Assembly: GCF_902459535.1 (NCBI RefSeq) | Contig: NZ_LR699553.1 | Span: 4,030,001-4,094,000 of the forward strand | Source: Paraburkholderia dioscoreae | GTDB lineage: Bacteria > Pseudomonadota > Gammaproteobacteria > Burkholderiales > Burkholderiaceae | Reading direction: 5' to 3' | Length of the DNA: 64,000 nt | In this document: positions 18,775 to 27,422 of the stretch, piece by piece | How positions within the stretch are numbered: the first letter of the stretch is position 1 | How the letters are laid out: every line of letters starts with the position of its first letter | Notes under the pieces: generated by a model | Seen by the model: only the letters and a program-made list of their open reading frames with translations | Told to the model about the DNA's origin: nothing | Databases searched by the model: none | Position numbers and translations under genes: made by a program

Positions 18775-19485
18775 ATGCGAATCGCCCTTATCGAGCCGGA
18801 CTTGCGGCACGCGGAACTGGTCGGCCGGCTGGTTTTCGCCGGTGGCCACCTGTGTCAGCACTTCACCGCGAGCGTCCCGTTTCTGGCTCGCGCCAACGAC
18901 GAATTCTTCGACCTTCTCATCACCGAAAGCTGGGCTGGCGACCACTCCGCGGAAGACGTCATCCCGCGCGCCCGCGCTATCCTGCCGGGCTTGCCGGTGA
19001 TCGTGCTGATGTCGGCGCCGCGCGAAAGCCAGATTGTCGCCGCGCTGCACGCCGGCGCCGACGACTGCCTGACCAAACCGGTCCGCGGCCCCGAGATGCT
19101 GGCCCGGGTGGACGCGCTCCTGCGCCGCGCCGGCTTGCGGCGGCCGCCCAACCGGCGGCGCGACATCATCGGCGAATATGCGTTCGACGCGGCGCAGTTC
19201 GCCGTCACATTCCGTAACCGGACGGTCACTCTCACGCCGAAGGAATTCCGCCTCGCGCTACTGTTCTTCAGCAATCTGTCGCGGCCGGTGTCGCGCGCGC
19301 ATATTCTCGAAAACGTCTGGACGCGCCGCCGCGACGTAAGGTCGCGCACGGTCGACACGCACGCGTCGCGCGTGCGCAGCAAATTGCAGCTTCACCCCGA
19401 ACACGGTTACTGCCTGACACCGCTTTACGGCTACGGCTATCAGCTCGACGCGATCCCGCTGGAAGCCGTTGCGGCGGTCGAATGA
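18775..19485 (+). CDS. OmpR-family response regulator lacking the acceptor aspartate
   Basis: 236 residues. The receiver domain (1-120) keeps Ser80 and Lys101 (in CLTKP), and it has IEPD where EDD is usual. At the phosphorylation site, where ILD would stand, it reads ITE, so Glu51 replaces Asp. The C-terminal winged helix (about 130-225) is complete, with TLTPKEFRL and the recognition segment RSRTVDTHASRVRSKL. No histidine kinase is next to it. It is an orphan regulator that probably works without phosphorylation. hemA follows on the same strand 63 nt later. Confidence 0.85.
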   Translation: MRIALIEPDLRHAELVGRLVFAGGHLCQHFTASVPFLARANDEFFDLLITESWAGDHSAEDVIPRARAILPGLPVIVLMSAPRESQIVAALHAGADDCLTKPVRGPEMLARVDALLRRAGLRRPPNRRRDIIGEYAFDAAQFAVTFRNRTVTLTPKEFRLALLFFSNLSRPVSRAHILENVWTRRRDVRSRTVDTHASRVRSKLQLHPEHGYCLTPLYGYGYQLDAIPLEAVAAVE

Positions 19486-19516
19486 CGTCTGCGCAATGTG
19501 AAAATCGTGGAAACGC

Positions 19517-19522
19517 TATAAT
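19517..19522 (+). promoter_or_regulatory. candidate -10 box of hemA
   Basis: A consensus TATAAT lies 26 nt before the hemA ATG, between the response regulator gene and hemA. No good -35 is found 16-18 nt upstream, so it may be a weak or activated promoter. Confidence 0.4.
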
Positions 19523-19548
19523 ATTGAGCTAAACCATAGCTCCCCCAA

Positions 19549-20835
19549 ATGCAGCTTCTAACGATCGGAATCAATCACCACACTGCGCCTGTCGCCTTGC
19601 GCGAACGCGTGGCGTTTCCGCTCGAACAGATCAAGCCTGCATTGGACACCTTCAAGAGCATCTGGCTCGGCCCGTCGGCCCGCACGGCGCCGGAAGCGGC
19701 GATTCTCTCCACCTGCAATCGCACCGAGCTTTACTGCGCGACCGACGACCGGGCCGCGCGCGAAGCCGCGATCCAGTGGCTGTCCCGATACCACAACCTG
19801 CCCATCGGCGAACTCGCGCCGCACGTCTACGCGCTGCCGCAGTCGGAAGCCGTGCGCCATGCGTTTCGCGTTGCATCGGGGCTGGATTCGATGGTGTTGG
19901 GTGAGACGCAAATCGTCGGACAAATGAAGGATGCGGTGCGTACCGCGTCCGAAGCCGGCGCGCTCGGCACCTATCTGAACCAGTTGTTCCAGCGCACCTT
20001 CGCCGTGGCGAAGGAAGTGCGCAGCACGACCGAAATCGGCGCGCAGTCGGTTTCCATGGCCGCCGCCGCCGTGCGCCTCGCCCAGCGGATTTTCGACAAG
20101 GTCGCGAACCAGCGCGTGCTGTTCATCGGCGCGGGCGAAATGATCGAGTTGTGCGCCACACACTTCGCTGCACAGCAACCGAAGGAACTGGTGGTCGCGA
20201 ACCGCACGGCCGAGCGCGGCACGCGCCTCGCCGAGCGCTTCAACGGCCGGGCCATTCCACTGTCGGAACTGCCTTCGCGCATGCATGAGTTCGACATCAT
20301 CGTGTCGTGCACTGCGTCCACGTTGCCGATCATCGGCCTGGGCGCTGTCGAGCGGGCGGTGAAAGCGCGCCGTCACCGGCCGATTTTCATGGTCGATCTG
20401 GCCGTTCCGCGCGATATCGAACCCGAAGTCGGCCAGCTCGAAGACGTGTTTCTGTATACCGTCGACGACCTCGGTGCGATCGTCCGCGAAGGCAATGCTT
20501 CGCGGCAAGCCGCGGTTGCGCAGGCCGAAGCGATCATCGAAACGCGCGTGCAGAATTTCATGCAATGGCTCGACGCACGCAGCATCGTGCCGGTGATCCG
20601 CCATATGCACACGCAAGCCGACGTGCTGCGTCGCGCCGAGGTGGAGCGCGCGCAGAAAATGCTCGCGCGCGGTGACGATCCGGCCGCCGTGCTCGAGGCG
20701 CTGTCGCAGTCGCTCACCAACAAACTCATCCACGGCCCCACGCACGCGCTCAATCGCGCGAGCAGCGAGAACCGTGACACGCTCATCGAACTCATGAGCG
20801 GTTTCTACAAACACTCCGGTTCCACGGAGCGTTAG
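19549..20835 (+). CDS. hemA: glutamyl-tRNA reductase
   Basis: 428 residues, complete. The family block STCNRTELY lies at 54-62 with catalytic Cys56. The NADPH-binding domain follows (FIGAGEMIEL near 199) and the C-terminal dimerisation helix ends the protein. It reduces glutamyl-tRNA to glutamate-1-semialdehyde, the first committed step of C5 heme synthesis. Start of the conserved run hemA-prfA-prmC-grxD-ubiX. No clear Shine-Dalgarno sequence precedes the ATG. Two tandem hairpins separate it from prfA. Confidence 0.96.
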   Translation: MQLLTIGINHHTAPVALRERVAFPLEQIKPALDTFKSIWLGPSARTAPEAAILSTCNRTELYCATDDRAAREAAIQWLSRYHNLPIGELAPHVYALPQSEAVRHAFRVASGLDSMVLGETQIVGQMKDAVRTASEAGALGTYLNQLFQRTFAVAKEVRSTTEIGAQSVSMAAAAVRLAQRIFDKVANQRVLFIGAGEMIELCATHFAAQQPKELVVANRTAERGTRLAERFNGRAIPLSELPSRMHEFDIIVSCTASTLPIIGLGAVERAVKARRHRPIFMVDLAVPRDIEPEVGQLEDVFLYTVDDLGAIVREGNASRQAAVAQAEAIIETRVQNFMQWLDARSIVPVIRHMHTQADVLRRAEVERAQKMLARGDDPAAVLEALSQSLTNKLIHGPTHALNRASSENRDTLIELMSGFYKHSGSTER

Positions 20836-20880
20836 CGGCGCAGCTAGCGCCGCGCTGTCCGGGCCACCGCAAGTGGCCCG
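20834..20880 (+). repeat. two tandem hairpins between hemA and prfA
   Basis: The first stem pairs 20835-20841 with 20847-20853 (7 bp) and the second pairs 20860-20867 with 20873-20880 (8 bp, 5-nt loop). No T run follows, so they look like RNA processing or stability elements rather than rho-independent terminators. Confidence 0.45.
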
Positions 20881-20958
20881 CGACGTGCTTCTGACCCAGG
20901 GCATCCGCCCACCCCCCTAGTTGTCGTCCTTGCCGGAGCCCGCTCCGATACCCGTCCG

Positions 20959-22041
20959 ATGAAAACGAGCATGCAACGCAAGCTCGACCAGCTCACTACC
21001 CGGCTGGCCGAACTGAACGATCTGTTGAGCCGAGAGGACATCACCTCGAATCTCGACCAATACCGCAAGCTCACGCGGGAACACGCCGAGCTCGGGCCGG
21101 TGGTCGAGCACTACGCGCTGTGGCGCCAGGCCATGAACGACGCCGCCACCGCGCAGGAACTGCTGGCGGACGCCTCCATGCGCGACTTCGCGGAAGAAGA
21201 AATTCGCGCGGCGCGCGAGCGCATGGACAAGCTCGGCGCCGAGTTGCAGAAAATGCTGCTGCCGAAAGATCCGAACGACGATCGCAATATCTTCCTCGAA
21301 ATCCGTGCCGGCACGGGCGGCGATGAATCCGCGCTGTTCGCGGGCGACCTGCTGCGCATGTACCTGCGCTATGCCGAGCGCAACCGCTGGCAGGTGGAGA
21401 TGATGTCGGCGAGCGAATCCGATCTGGGCGGCTACAAGGAAGTGATCGTGCGGATTGCCGGCGAAGCCGCCTATTCGAAACTGAAGTTCGAGTCCGGCGG
21501 CCATCGCGTGCAACGCGTACCGGCTACTGAAACCCAGGGCCGCATTCACACGTCGGCGTGCACGGTCGCGGTCATGCCGGAAGCGGACGAAATCGGCGAA
21601 GTCGAGATCAATCCTGCGGATCTGCGCATCGACACATTTCGCGCGTCCGGCGCGGGTGGGCAGCACATCAACAAGACCGATTCGGCGGTGCGGGTCACGC
21701 ACTTGCCGACCGGCATCGTCGTCGAATGTCAGGACGACCGCTCGCAACACAAGAACAAGGATCGCGCGCTGAAGGTGCTGGCCGCGCGCATCAAGGACAA
21801 GCAGTCGCATGAGCAGCAGGCGAAGGAAGCCGCCACGCGCAAGAGCCTGATCGGCTCGGGCGACCGTTCGGAGCGGATTCGCACGTACAACTTCCCGCAG
21901 GGGCGGCTGACCGATCACCGCATCAACCTGACGCTCTATCGTCTCGACGCAATCATGGACGGCGATCTGGACGAACTGATCGCGGCACTCGTCAGCGAGC
22001 ATCAGGCCGAATTGCTGGCCTCGCTCGGTGATGCGGACTAA
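20959..22041 (+). CDS. prfA: peptide chain release factor 1
   Basis: 360 residues, the usual RF1 length. The codon-recognition tripeptide PAT is at 188-190 and the catalytic GGQ at 233-235, which identify RF1 (UAA/UAG) rather than RF2. The glutamine of GGQ is the methylation target of PrmC, encoded immediately downstream with a 5-nt gap. This pairing is conserved across proteobacteria. Confidence 0.97.
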   Translation: MKTSMQRKLDQLTTRLAELNDLLSREDITSNLDQYRKLTREHAELGPVVEHYALWRQAMNDAATAQELLADASMRDFAEEEIRAARERMDKLGAELQKMLLPKDPNDDRNIFLEIRAGTGGDESALFAGDLLRMYLRYAERNRWQVEMMSASESDLGGYKEVIVRIAGEAAYSKLKFESGGHRVQRVPATETQGRIHTSACTVAVMPEADEIGEVEINPADLRIDTFRASGAGGQHINKTDSAVRVTHLPTGIVVECQDDRSQHKNKDRALKVLAARIKDKQSHEQQAKEAATRKSLIGSGDRSERIRTYNFPQGRLTDHRINLTLYRLDAIMDGDLDELIAALVSEHQAELLASLGDAD

Positions 22042-22046
22042 CGCGC

Positions 22047-22892
22047 ATGACTACTTCGGCCACGCCAGCCGCGCTGATGCGCACCTCGCCACTGCCGCCG
22101 CTCGAAGCGCGGATCCTGCTCACGCACGTGCTCGGCTGGCGGCCCACGCAGTTGATCACACGCAGCGACGAGCCGCTCCAAGCCGAAGTGGTCGAGCGTT
22201 ACCGGGCGCTGGAAGCAAGGCGCGCAGCCGGCGAGCCGGTGGCGCAACTGGTCGGCGCCCGGGAATTTTTCGGGCTGAATTTCGAAGTCACGCCGCACGT
22301 GCTGATACCGCGCCCCGAAACTGAATTGCTGGTCGAAACCGCGTTGGCGGCGCTGGAAAACCTCGCACGGCCTCGCGTGCTCGATCTCGGCACCGGAACC
22401 GGCGCGATCGCCGTCGCGATCGCATCCATGCGGCCCGACGCGCAGGTCTGGGCGCTCGACCGCTCCGCCGAAGCGCTGGCGGTGGCCACGCGCAACGCCG
22501 CCCGCCTGCTCGACGCGAAGCGCCCCGGCGGCGCCGTGGTGTTGACGCAAAGCGACTGGTACGGCTCGCTCGACGCCGCGCTGCGCTTTCACGTGATCGT
22601 CAGCAATCCGCCGTATATCGCGAGCGGCGATCCGCATCTGGCGCAAGGCGATCTGCGCTTCGAACCGCGCGGCGCGCTCACCGACGAAGCCGACGGACTC
22701 AGCGCCATTCGCGCCATCATCGCCGGCGCGCCCACCCGGCTTGCCGCCGGGGGCGTAGTGTGGATCGAGCACGGCTACGATCAGGCTGAAGCCGTGCGCG
22801 AACTGCTGACGGCACAAGGTTTTATGCAAGTCCGCTCGGAGCGCGATCTTGCCGGCATCGAGCGGATCAGCGGCGGACGTTTGGGCGGCTGA
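22047..22892 (+). CDS. prmC: release factor glutamine methyltransferase
   Basis: 281 residues. The N-terminal helical domain (about 1-100, ending in the RPETELLVE block) binds the release factor. The SAM-binding motif DLGTGTG is at 113-119 and NPPY at 187-190. It methylates the GGQ glutamine of RF1 and RF2. The ATG lies 5 nt after the prfA stop, so the two are cotranscribed and likely coupled. Confidence 0.96.
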   Translation: MTTSATPAALMRTSPLPPLEARILLTHVLGWRPTQLITRSDEPLQAEVVERYRALEARRAAGEPVAQLVGAREFFGLNFEVTPHVLIPRPETELLVETALAALENLARPRVLDLGTGTGAIAVAIASMRPDAQVWALDRSAEALAVATRNAARLLDAKRPGGAVVLTQSDWYGSLDAALRFHVIVSNPPYIASGDPHLAQGDLRFEPRGALTDEADGLSAIRAIIAGAPTRLAAGGVVWIEHGYDQAEAVRELLTAQGFMQVRSERDLAGIERISGGRLGG

Positions 22893-23010
22893 TCCGCATC
22901 GCCTAATATCCACAAAGGTTGAAAGGGCAAAGCAGCGCTCGGCCTGCCGTATCGAAATCCGCTATCATTTCAGCCTATTCCCTACACATCTCGGAACCGC
23001 AAGGTCAGTC

Positions 23011-23322
23011 ATGGATACGCAACAACGCATCAAGCAAATCGTCGACGACAACGCCGTCGTCCTCTTCATGAAAGGCACCGCCCAGTTCCCGATGTGCGGC
23101 TTTTCGGGCCGCGCCATCCAGATCCTGAAGGCGTGCGGCGTCGGTGAAATCAAGACCGTCAACGTGCTCGAAGACGACGAAGTCCGCCAGGGTATCAAGC
23201 AGTTCTCGAACTGGCCGACCATTCCGCAGCTCTATGTGAAAGGCGAATTCATCGGCGGTTCGGACATCATGATGGAAATGTACGAATCGGGCGAACTGCA
23301 GCAATTGTTTGCCGCGGCCTGA
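23011..23322 (+). CDS. grxD: monothiol glutaredoxin, Grx4 family
   Basis: 103 residues with the active site CGFS at 29-32 and the conserved WPTIPQLYVKGEFIGGSDI segment near 68-86. Grx4 proteins carry and deliver [2Fe-2S] clusters, often with BolA-type partners; a BolA/IbaG gene lies at 58.5 kb in this window. The start is the ATG at 23011. The frame is open upstream into the prmC tail but only the chosen start gives the family length. Confidence 0.95.
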   Translation: MDTQQRIKQIVDDNAVVLFMKGTAQFPMCGFSGRAIQILKACGVGEIKTVNVLEDDEVRQGIKQFSNWPTIPQLYVKGEFIGGSDIMMEMYESGELQQLFAAA

Positions 23323-23366
23323 GCGGCCACGGTCCACACGCTTGCATTCCTAAAGCGCCGCGAGCC

Positions 23367-23966
23367 ATGCAAACACGCACTGCGGCGCCGCGCCGGCTGA
23401 TCGTCGCGATCACCGGTGCGACGGGTGCCATCTACGGCATCCGGCTGCTCGAAACGCTGCGCCGGCTGGGCGGCGTAGAAAGCCACCTGCTGATTTCGAG
23501 CGCGGGCTGGCTCAATATCCAGCACGAACTCCGGTTGAGCAAAGAGGATGTCCATCCGCTCGCGGATGTCGTCCATTCGGTGCGCGACGTCGGCGCGAGC
23601 ATCGCGTCCGGCTCTTTTGCCACCGACGGCATGGTCGTCGCCCCCTGCTCCATGAAGACGCTCGCCAGCGTCGCACACGGTTTCTCGGACAATCTGATCA
23701 CGCGCGCCGCCGACGTCACGCTCAAAGAACGCCGCCGACTCGTGCTGCTCGTGCGCGAGACGCCGTTCAATCTGGCGCATCTGCGCAACATGACGGCCGT
23801 CACCGAAATGGGCGGCGTGATCTTTCCACCCTTGCCGGCCTTCTACAACCAGCCCGCTTCCATCGACGAAATGGTCGATCACACCGTAGCGCGCGTGCTG
23901 GATCTGTTCGCGCTCGGACCGGCTTTGGCGCCGGCGTGGACCGGGCTGCGCGGCACTCAGGAATAG
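23367..23966 (+). CDS. ubiX: flavin prenyltransferase UbiX
   Basis: 199 residues. The flavin-binding motif TGATGAIYG is at about 16-24, the SxxSF-type loop is GASIASGSFATDGM and the PCSMKTLA block follows. UbiX makes the prenylated FMN cofactor used by the decarboxylase UbiD in ubiquinone synthesis. It lies 44 nt after grxD and is probably the last gene of the hemA group. Confidence 0.95.
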   Translation: MQTRTAAPRRLIVAITGATGAIYGIRLLETLRRLGGVESHLLISSAGWLNIQHELRLSKEDVHPLADVVHSVRDVGASIASGSFATDGMVVAPCSMKTLASVAHGFSDNLITRAADVTLKERRRLVLLVRETPFNLAHLRNMTAVTEMGGVIFPPLPAFYNQPASIDEMVDHTVARVLDLFALGPALAPAWTGLRGTQE

Positions 23967-24119
23967 CGAACCTAGCAGGGCTGAGTCTGTGCATCGGCGC
24001 AAATTAACAACACCTGCGACACAATCAATTCCGTTTTCACCCGTTTATCAAACAACGGTTCACCCCTATATTGGTAGCAACCCAATCTCTAGCCGCACTT
24101 TAGCTGCGGCGTTGCTGCC

Positions 24120-24905
24120 ATGAACCGCTTGCCTTCGCTTTTCCTGTCGCACGGCGCGCCGACGCTGCCGATCGACCCGTCGTTGCCGTCCGCTGAATTC
24201 GGCGTACTCGGCGCGCAACTGCCGCGTCCGGAATCGGTGCTCATGTTGTCGGCCCATTGGGGCACGGCGCAACCGGTGGCCAGCACGTCGACCGCGCCGG
24301 AGACCATTCACGATTTTTACGGCTTTCCGCGTCAGCTATACGAGATCCAGTACCCGGCTCCGGGCGCGCCCGATGTAGCGCGCCGTGCAGCCGTACTGCT
24401 CAACGACAATAGCATCCTTGCGGACGTCCAGCCGCACGGACTCGACCACGGCGCGTGGGTGCCGATGCTGCTCATGTTCCCCCACGCCGATGTGCCGGTC
24501 GCCCAATTGTCGATCCAGCCGCATAGGGACGCCGCGCATCACTTCCGCGTCGGCCGTGCGCTGCGGTCGCTGAGGGACGACGGTGTGATGGTGATCGGCT
24601 CCGGCCAGATCACGCACAATCTGCGCGCCGCCGACTTCTCCGCTCGCCCAGAGGATGCCGATCCGCGCGTCGCCGAATTCACGGGCTGGTTCGAAGAAAA
24701 GCTCGCCGCGCACGATATCGACGCGCTGCTCGACTACCGCCGCCAGGCGCCGCACGCGGTGCTGATGCACCCTACCGACGAGCATCTGCTGCCTGTATTC
24801 GCCGCCCTGGGCGCGGCGGACGACGATTATTCGCTGGCCATCCAGTCGCTCGGAACCTATCAGCGCTCGCTGGCCATGACGAACTACGTGTTTGGCGCCG
24901 CGTGA
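24120..24905 (+). CDS. class III extradiol ring-cleavage dioxygenase (LigB/DODA type)
   Basis: 261 residues. The iron or zinc ligand histidines are recognisable in SHG (His11), SAHW (His46) and LDHGAW (His110), and a further conserved His lies in THNLRA near 166. YgiD/DODA relatives open the ring of catechols such as L-DOPA; the natural substrate here is unknown. A TATATT at 24067-24072 could be its -10 box. A strong terminator follows. Confidence 0.88.
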   Translation: MNRLPSLFLSHGAPTLPIDPSLPSAEFGVLGAQLPRPESVLMLSAHWGTAQPVASTSTAPETIHDFYGFPRQLYEIQYPAPGAPDVARRAAVLLNDNSILADVQPHGLDHGAWVPMLLMFPHADVPVAQLSIQPHRDAAHHFRVGRALRSLRDDGVMVIGSGQITHNLRAADFSARPEDADPRVAEFTGWFEEKLAAHDIDALLDYRRQAPHAVLMHPTDEHLLPVFAALGAADDDYSLAIQSLGTYQRSLAMTNYVFGAA

Positions 24906-24948
24906 TCCACAGATCACGTTAGGCGCGGAATACGCGCCAGCAAACAAG

Positions 24949-24984
24949 AAACCCCCGCCTGAATTGCGCCAGGGCGGGGTTTTT
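24949..24984. terminator. bidirectional terminator after the LigB-type gene
   Basis: A G/C stem (about 24949-24960 with 24971-24984, loop about 10 nt) is flanked by A and T runs, between convergent genes. Confidence 0.75.
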
Positions 24985-25030
24985 ACAGCAGATCCGACTA
25001 CGCTCCAGCCAGCAGACTCAGCGCGGCAGC

Positions 25031-26626
25031 TTAGTGCGCACCGATGCCTTCGAGCACTTCGTCGTGCTCCTGGCGCTCGTCCAGATATTCCGAGCGATAG
25101 CCGCTATTCACGCCCCAGTAGTAGAACACCAGCGAAAACGCGATGACCACCAGCATGTCCCAGCCGTAAGGGATGAGGTCGTGACCGCCGAACTGCTTGC
25201 TGCCGATCAGCGACAGAATCGCCATCACCGGCAGATAAGCGACCAGCCACCATGCCGCCTTCAGATCACGCCCCCAGCCGGCAAAACCCGACTTCGCCTG
25301 AAAGTAGAAGTACACCGGCAAAGCGACGACCATCAGCAGAATGATCTCGCCGGTCAGCGGCCACTTCGCCCAATACAGGATCAGCGACGCGCAGACGAAC
25401 GCGAACGGTGCAATGATCTTCATGCCCGGAATATGCAGAGGACGCTCAAGGTCCGTCGCCGCGCGGCGCAGGGACATCAGGCTGATCGGGCCGGTCAGGT
25501 AAGAGATCACCGTGGCGACCGAAATCACCGCCGCCAGCGAACTCCAGCCGCGGAAGAAGAACAGGAAAATGAACGACACCAGCAGGTTGAACCACATCGC
25601 CTGACGCGGCACGCCGTAGAACGGGTGCACGTTGCCGAACATCTTCGGCATGGTGTTGTTGCGCTCCATCGCGTAGATCATGCGGCTGGTGGTCGCCATG
25701 TAGGTCGTGCCCGTGCCGCTCGGGCTGACGAACGCGTCGACATAGAGCAGGATCGCCAGCCAGTTCAGGTTCAGTGCGATCGCCAGTTCCGCGAACGGCG
25801 AAGCGAAATTGAAATGGCTCCAGCCCTTCATCACGTCGCTCGGGTTCACCGCGCCGATATACGCGATCTGCAGCAGCACGTAGATCACCAGTGCGAGCAG
25901 GATCGAGCCGATCACCGCGAACGGCACGCTTTTGGCCGGATTGCGCGCTTCACCGGCAAGGTTGATCGGGCTCTGGAAACCGTTGAACGCGAACACGATG
26001 CCGCTCGTCGCCACGGCAGTCAGCACCGCCGACCAGCCGTACGGCGCGAAGGTACTCACTTCGCCGAAGTTTTCCTTGTGGAAGCCCGTCAGCATCAGGC
26101 CGAGGATCGTCGCGCCCGGAATCAGGAACTTGAAGATCGTGATTGCCGAATTGGCGCGCGCGAACAGTTTCACGCCCCAATAGTTCAGCAGGAAGTAAAT
26201 GATCACGAGTGCCGCGGACAGCAATAACCCATTGGTGGTTAATGATCCGTCCACGAATAACGCATGCGCCCAAGGATAGGGCCATGTGCTCATATATTGA
26301 ATGGACGCTTCAGCCTCGATCGGAATAACTGAAACAATCGCGATCCAGTTGGCCCATGCGCTGATAAAACCAACCAGCGCGCCGTGCGAGTAGCGCGCAT
26401 AACGCACCATGCCGCCGGATTCCGGGAACATCGCGCCGAGTTCAGCGTAGGTCAATGCAATCGCGAGAATCACGACTGCGCCGATCACCCAGGCACAAAT
26501 GGCAGCGGGCCCGGCAATTTTTGCAGCCTTCCAGGCGCCGAACAGCCAGCCCGAGCCGATGATCGAACCCAAGCCTGTGAGCATTAGCGCGAACGGCCCG
26601 ATGTTCCGTTGTATAGAACTTTTCAC
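25031..26626 (-). CDS. APC family amino acid permease
   Basis: 531 residues with about 12 membrane segments. The APC signature GLGSIIGSGWLFG lies near residues 18-30 and SESGG-like FPESGGMVRY near 68-77. The frame is open for 63 more codons upstream, but those residues are hydrophilic and Cys-rich and do not look like a membrane protein start. The GTG at 26626 has a strong AGGAGA ribosome site 4 nt upstream, so a GTG start is preferred over any ATG. Substrate unknown. The leader carries inverted repeats (see 26627-27107). Confidence 0.88.
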   Translation of the reverse strand: MKSSIQRNIGPFALMLTGLGSIIGSGWLFGAWKAAKIAGPAAICAWVIGAVVILAIALTYAELGAMFPESGGMVRYARYSHGALVGFISAWANWIAIVSVIPIEAEASIQYMSTWPYPWAHALFVDGSLTTNGLLLSAALVIIYFLLNYWGVKLFARANSAITIFKFLIPGATILGLMLTGFHKENFGEVSTFAPYGWSAVLTAVATSGIVFAFNGFQSPINLAGEARNPAKSVPFAVIGSILLALVIYVLLQIAYIGAVNPSDVMKGWSHFNFASPFAELAIALNLNWLAILLYVDAFVSPSGTGTTYMATTSRMIYAMERNNTMPKMFGNVHPFYGVPRQAMWFNLLVSFIFLFFFRGWSSLAAVISVATVISYLTGPISLMSLRRAATDLERPLHIPGMKIIAPFAFVCASLILYWAKWPLTGEIILLMVVALPVYFYFQAKSGFAGWGRDLKAAWWLVAYLPVMAILSLIGSKQFGGHDLIPYGWDMLVVIAFSLVFYYWGVNSGYRSEYLDERQEHDEVLEGIGAH

Positions 26627-26678
26627 GTCTTCTCCTGTGTCGGCCGTACCTGGTGCTTCAGCACCGACTCCGGCCCCA

Positions 26679-26690
26679 TGCAAGTTTGCA
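26679..26690. repeat. 12-bp palindromic motif, second copy
   Basis: TGCAAGTTTGCA is the exact reverse complement of the 12-mer at 7540-7551 upstream of ugpB. It lies 53 nt before the GTG of the permease gene, probably in its leader or promoter. Confidence 0.4.
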
Positions 26691-26776
26691 GCAAAACCAT
26701 GTCGGCACCGCGTGACATCGCTCGTGGCGCTGGAGACGGGTGACGCGCATGCTTGCGCGACGGTCCATTCCAAACA

Positions 26777-26816
26777 GGTGCAACCGACGCGCGGCGCGTA
26801 GTTTAACGGTTGCACC
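26777..26816. repeat. 10-bp perfect inverted repeat, operator or RNA hairpin
   Basis: GGTGCAACCG (26777-26786) and CGGTTGCACC (26807-26816) are separated by 20 nt. It lies about 150 nt upstream of the permease start. Two half-turn-spaced arms suit a dimeric regulator or a leader stem-loop. Confidence 0.5.
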
Positions 26817-26931
26817 CCGCCCCTGCAGCGAAACCAAGGGTTCTCCCTGGAAAAAAATCAGACGGAAAGCAAGGTTTGTAAGCAACTTTCACGCCCGTTG
26901 CCAGAAAATACGTAAAGTTGTGTGGAGACTG

Positions 26932-26960
26932 TTGACCTTCTCTCAAAATCGCCGTATAAC
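26932..26960 (+). promoter_or_regulatory. cspA sigma-70 promoter
   Basis: TTGACC at 26932-26937 and TATAAC at 26955-26960 are separated by exactly 17 nt. Transcription would begin near 26967 and leave a leader of about 140 nt before the cspA ATG, as in cold-shock genes with regulatory leaders. Confidence 0.7.
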
Positions 26961-27107
26961 GTTCGGGCAGGATTTCAAGCGGCGAGTGAATTGGTCTTTC
27001 GTAGTTCGCCCATCAACGGTACTCCGGTTGGTCCCATTACCCCCTTCCTTGATTTTCATGCACCCTCTGGGCTTCGGCCTTATTTACCATCTTTAGGAAC
27101 AAGTAAT

Positions 27108-27311
27108 ATGGAAACCGGTACCGTCAAGTGGTTCAATGACGCAAAGGGCTTTGGCTTCATCACGCCGGACGGCGGCGGTGAAGATCTGTTCGCGCATTTC
27201 TCGGAAATCCGCACGGAAGGCTTCAAGACGCTGCAAGAAAACCAAAAGGTTACGTTTGAAGTGAAGACGGGCCCGAAGGGCAAGCAAGCTGCTAACATCA
27301 AGCCGGTGTAA
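27108..27311 (+). CDS. cspA: cold-shock protein, CspA family
   Basis: 67 residues, a single OB-fold domain. The nucleic acid motifs RNP1 (KGFGFI, 13-18) and RNP2 (LFAHF, 27-31) are intact. CspA-type proteins bind single-stranded RNA and act as RNA chaperones. The ATG at 27108 follows an AGGAAC ribosome site and gives the normal length; the open frame continues upstream through the leader. Which csp paralogue it is cannot be told here. A long leader and a very strong terminator bracket the gene, so it is a single-gene transcript. Confidence 0.94.
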   Translation: METGTVKWFNDAKGFGFITPDGGGEDLFAHFSEIRTEGFKTLQENQKVTFEVKTGPKGKQAANIKPV

Positions 27312-27334
27312 GCAACACGCTCCCTTCAGGACGC

Positions 27335-27363
27335 AAAAAACCCCGCCTCGGCGGGGTTTTTTT
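27335..27363. terminator. strong bidirectional terminator of cspA
   Basis: An A run leads into a CCCCGC/GCGGGG stem with a CTCG tetraloop (about 27341-27356), followed by seven T. It also suits the convergent Hsp70-like gene. Confidence 0.9.
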
Positions 27364-27422
27364 ATATCTGCTTCAAACTGGAATGGTGATTATCTTCGCA
27401 ATATGCGACTGATAATGTCCGG

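Larger units (their letters stand above)
26627..27107. other. divergent regulatory region between the APC permease gene and cspA
   Basis: 481 nt without a supported gene. On the permease side are a hairpin GGTGC-ttca-GCACC at 26652-26665, the 12-bp palindrome at 26679-26690 and a perfect 10-bp inverted repeat at 26777-26816. On the cspA side are a good promoter at 26932-26960 and a leader of about 140 nt. Confidence 0.7.

Noticed and set aside
25031..26815. ATG start at 26815 for the APC permease
   Set aside because: It adds 63 polar, Cys-rich residues and lacks a ribosome site, whereas the GTG at 26626 has a strong one.
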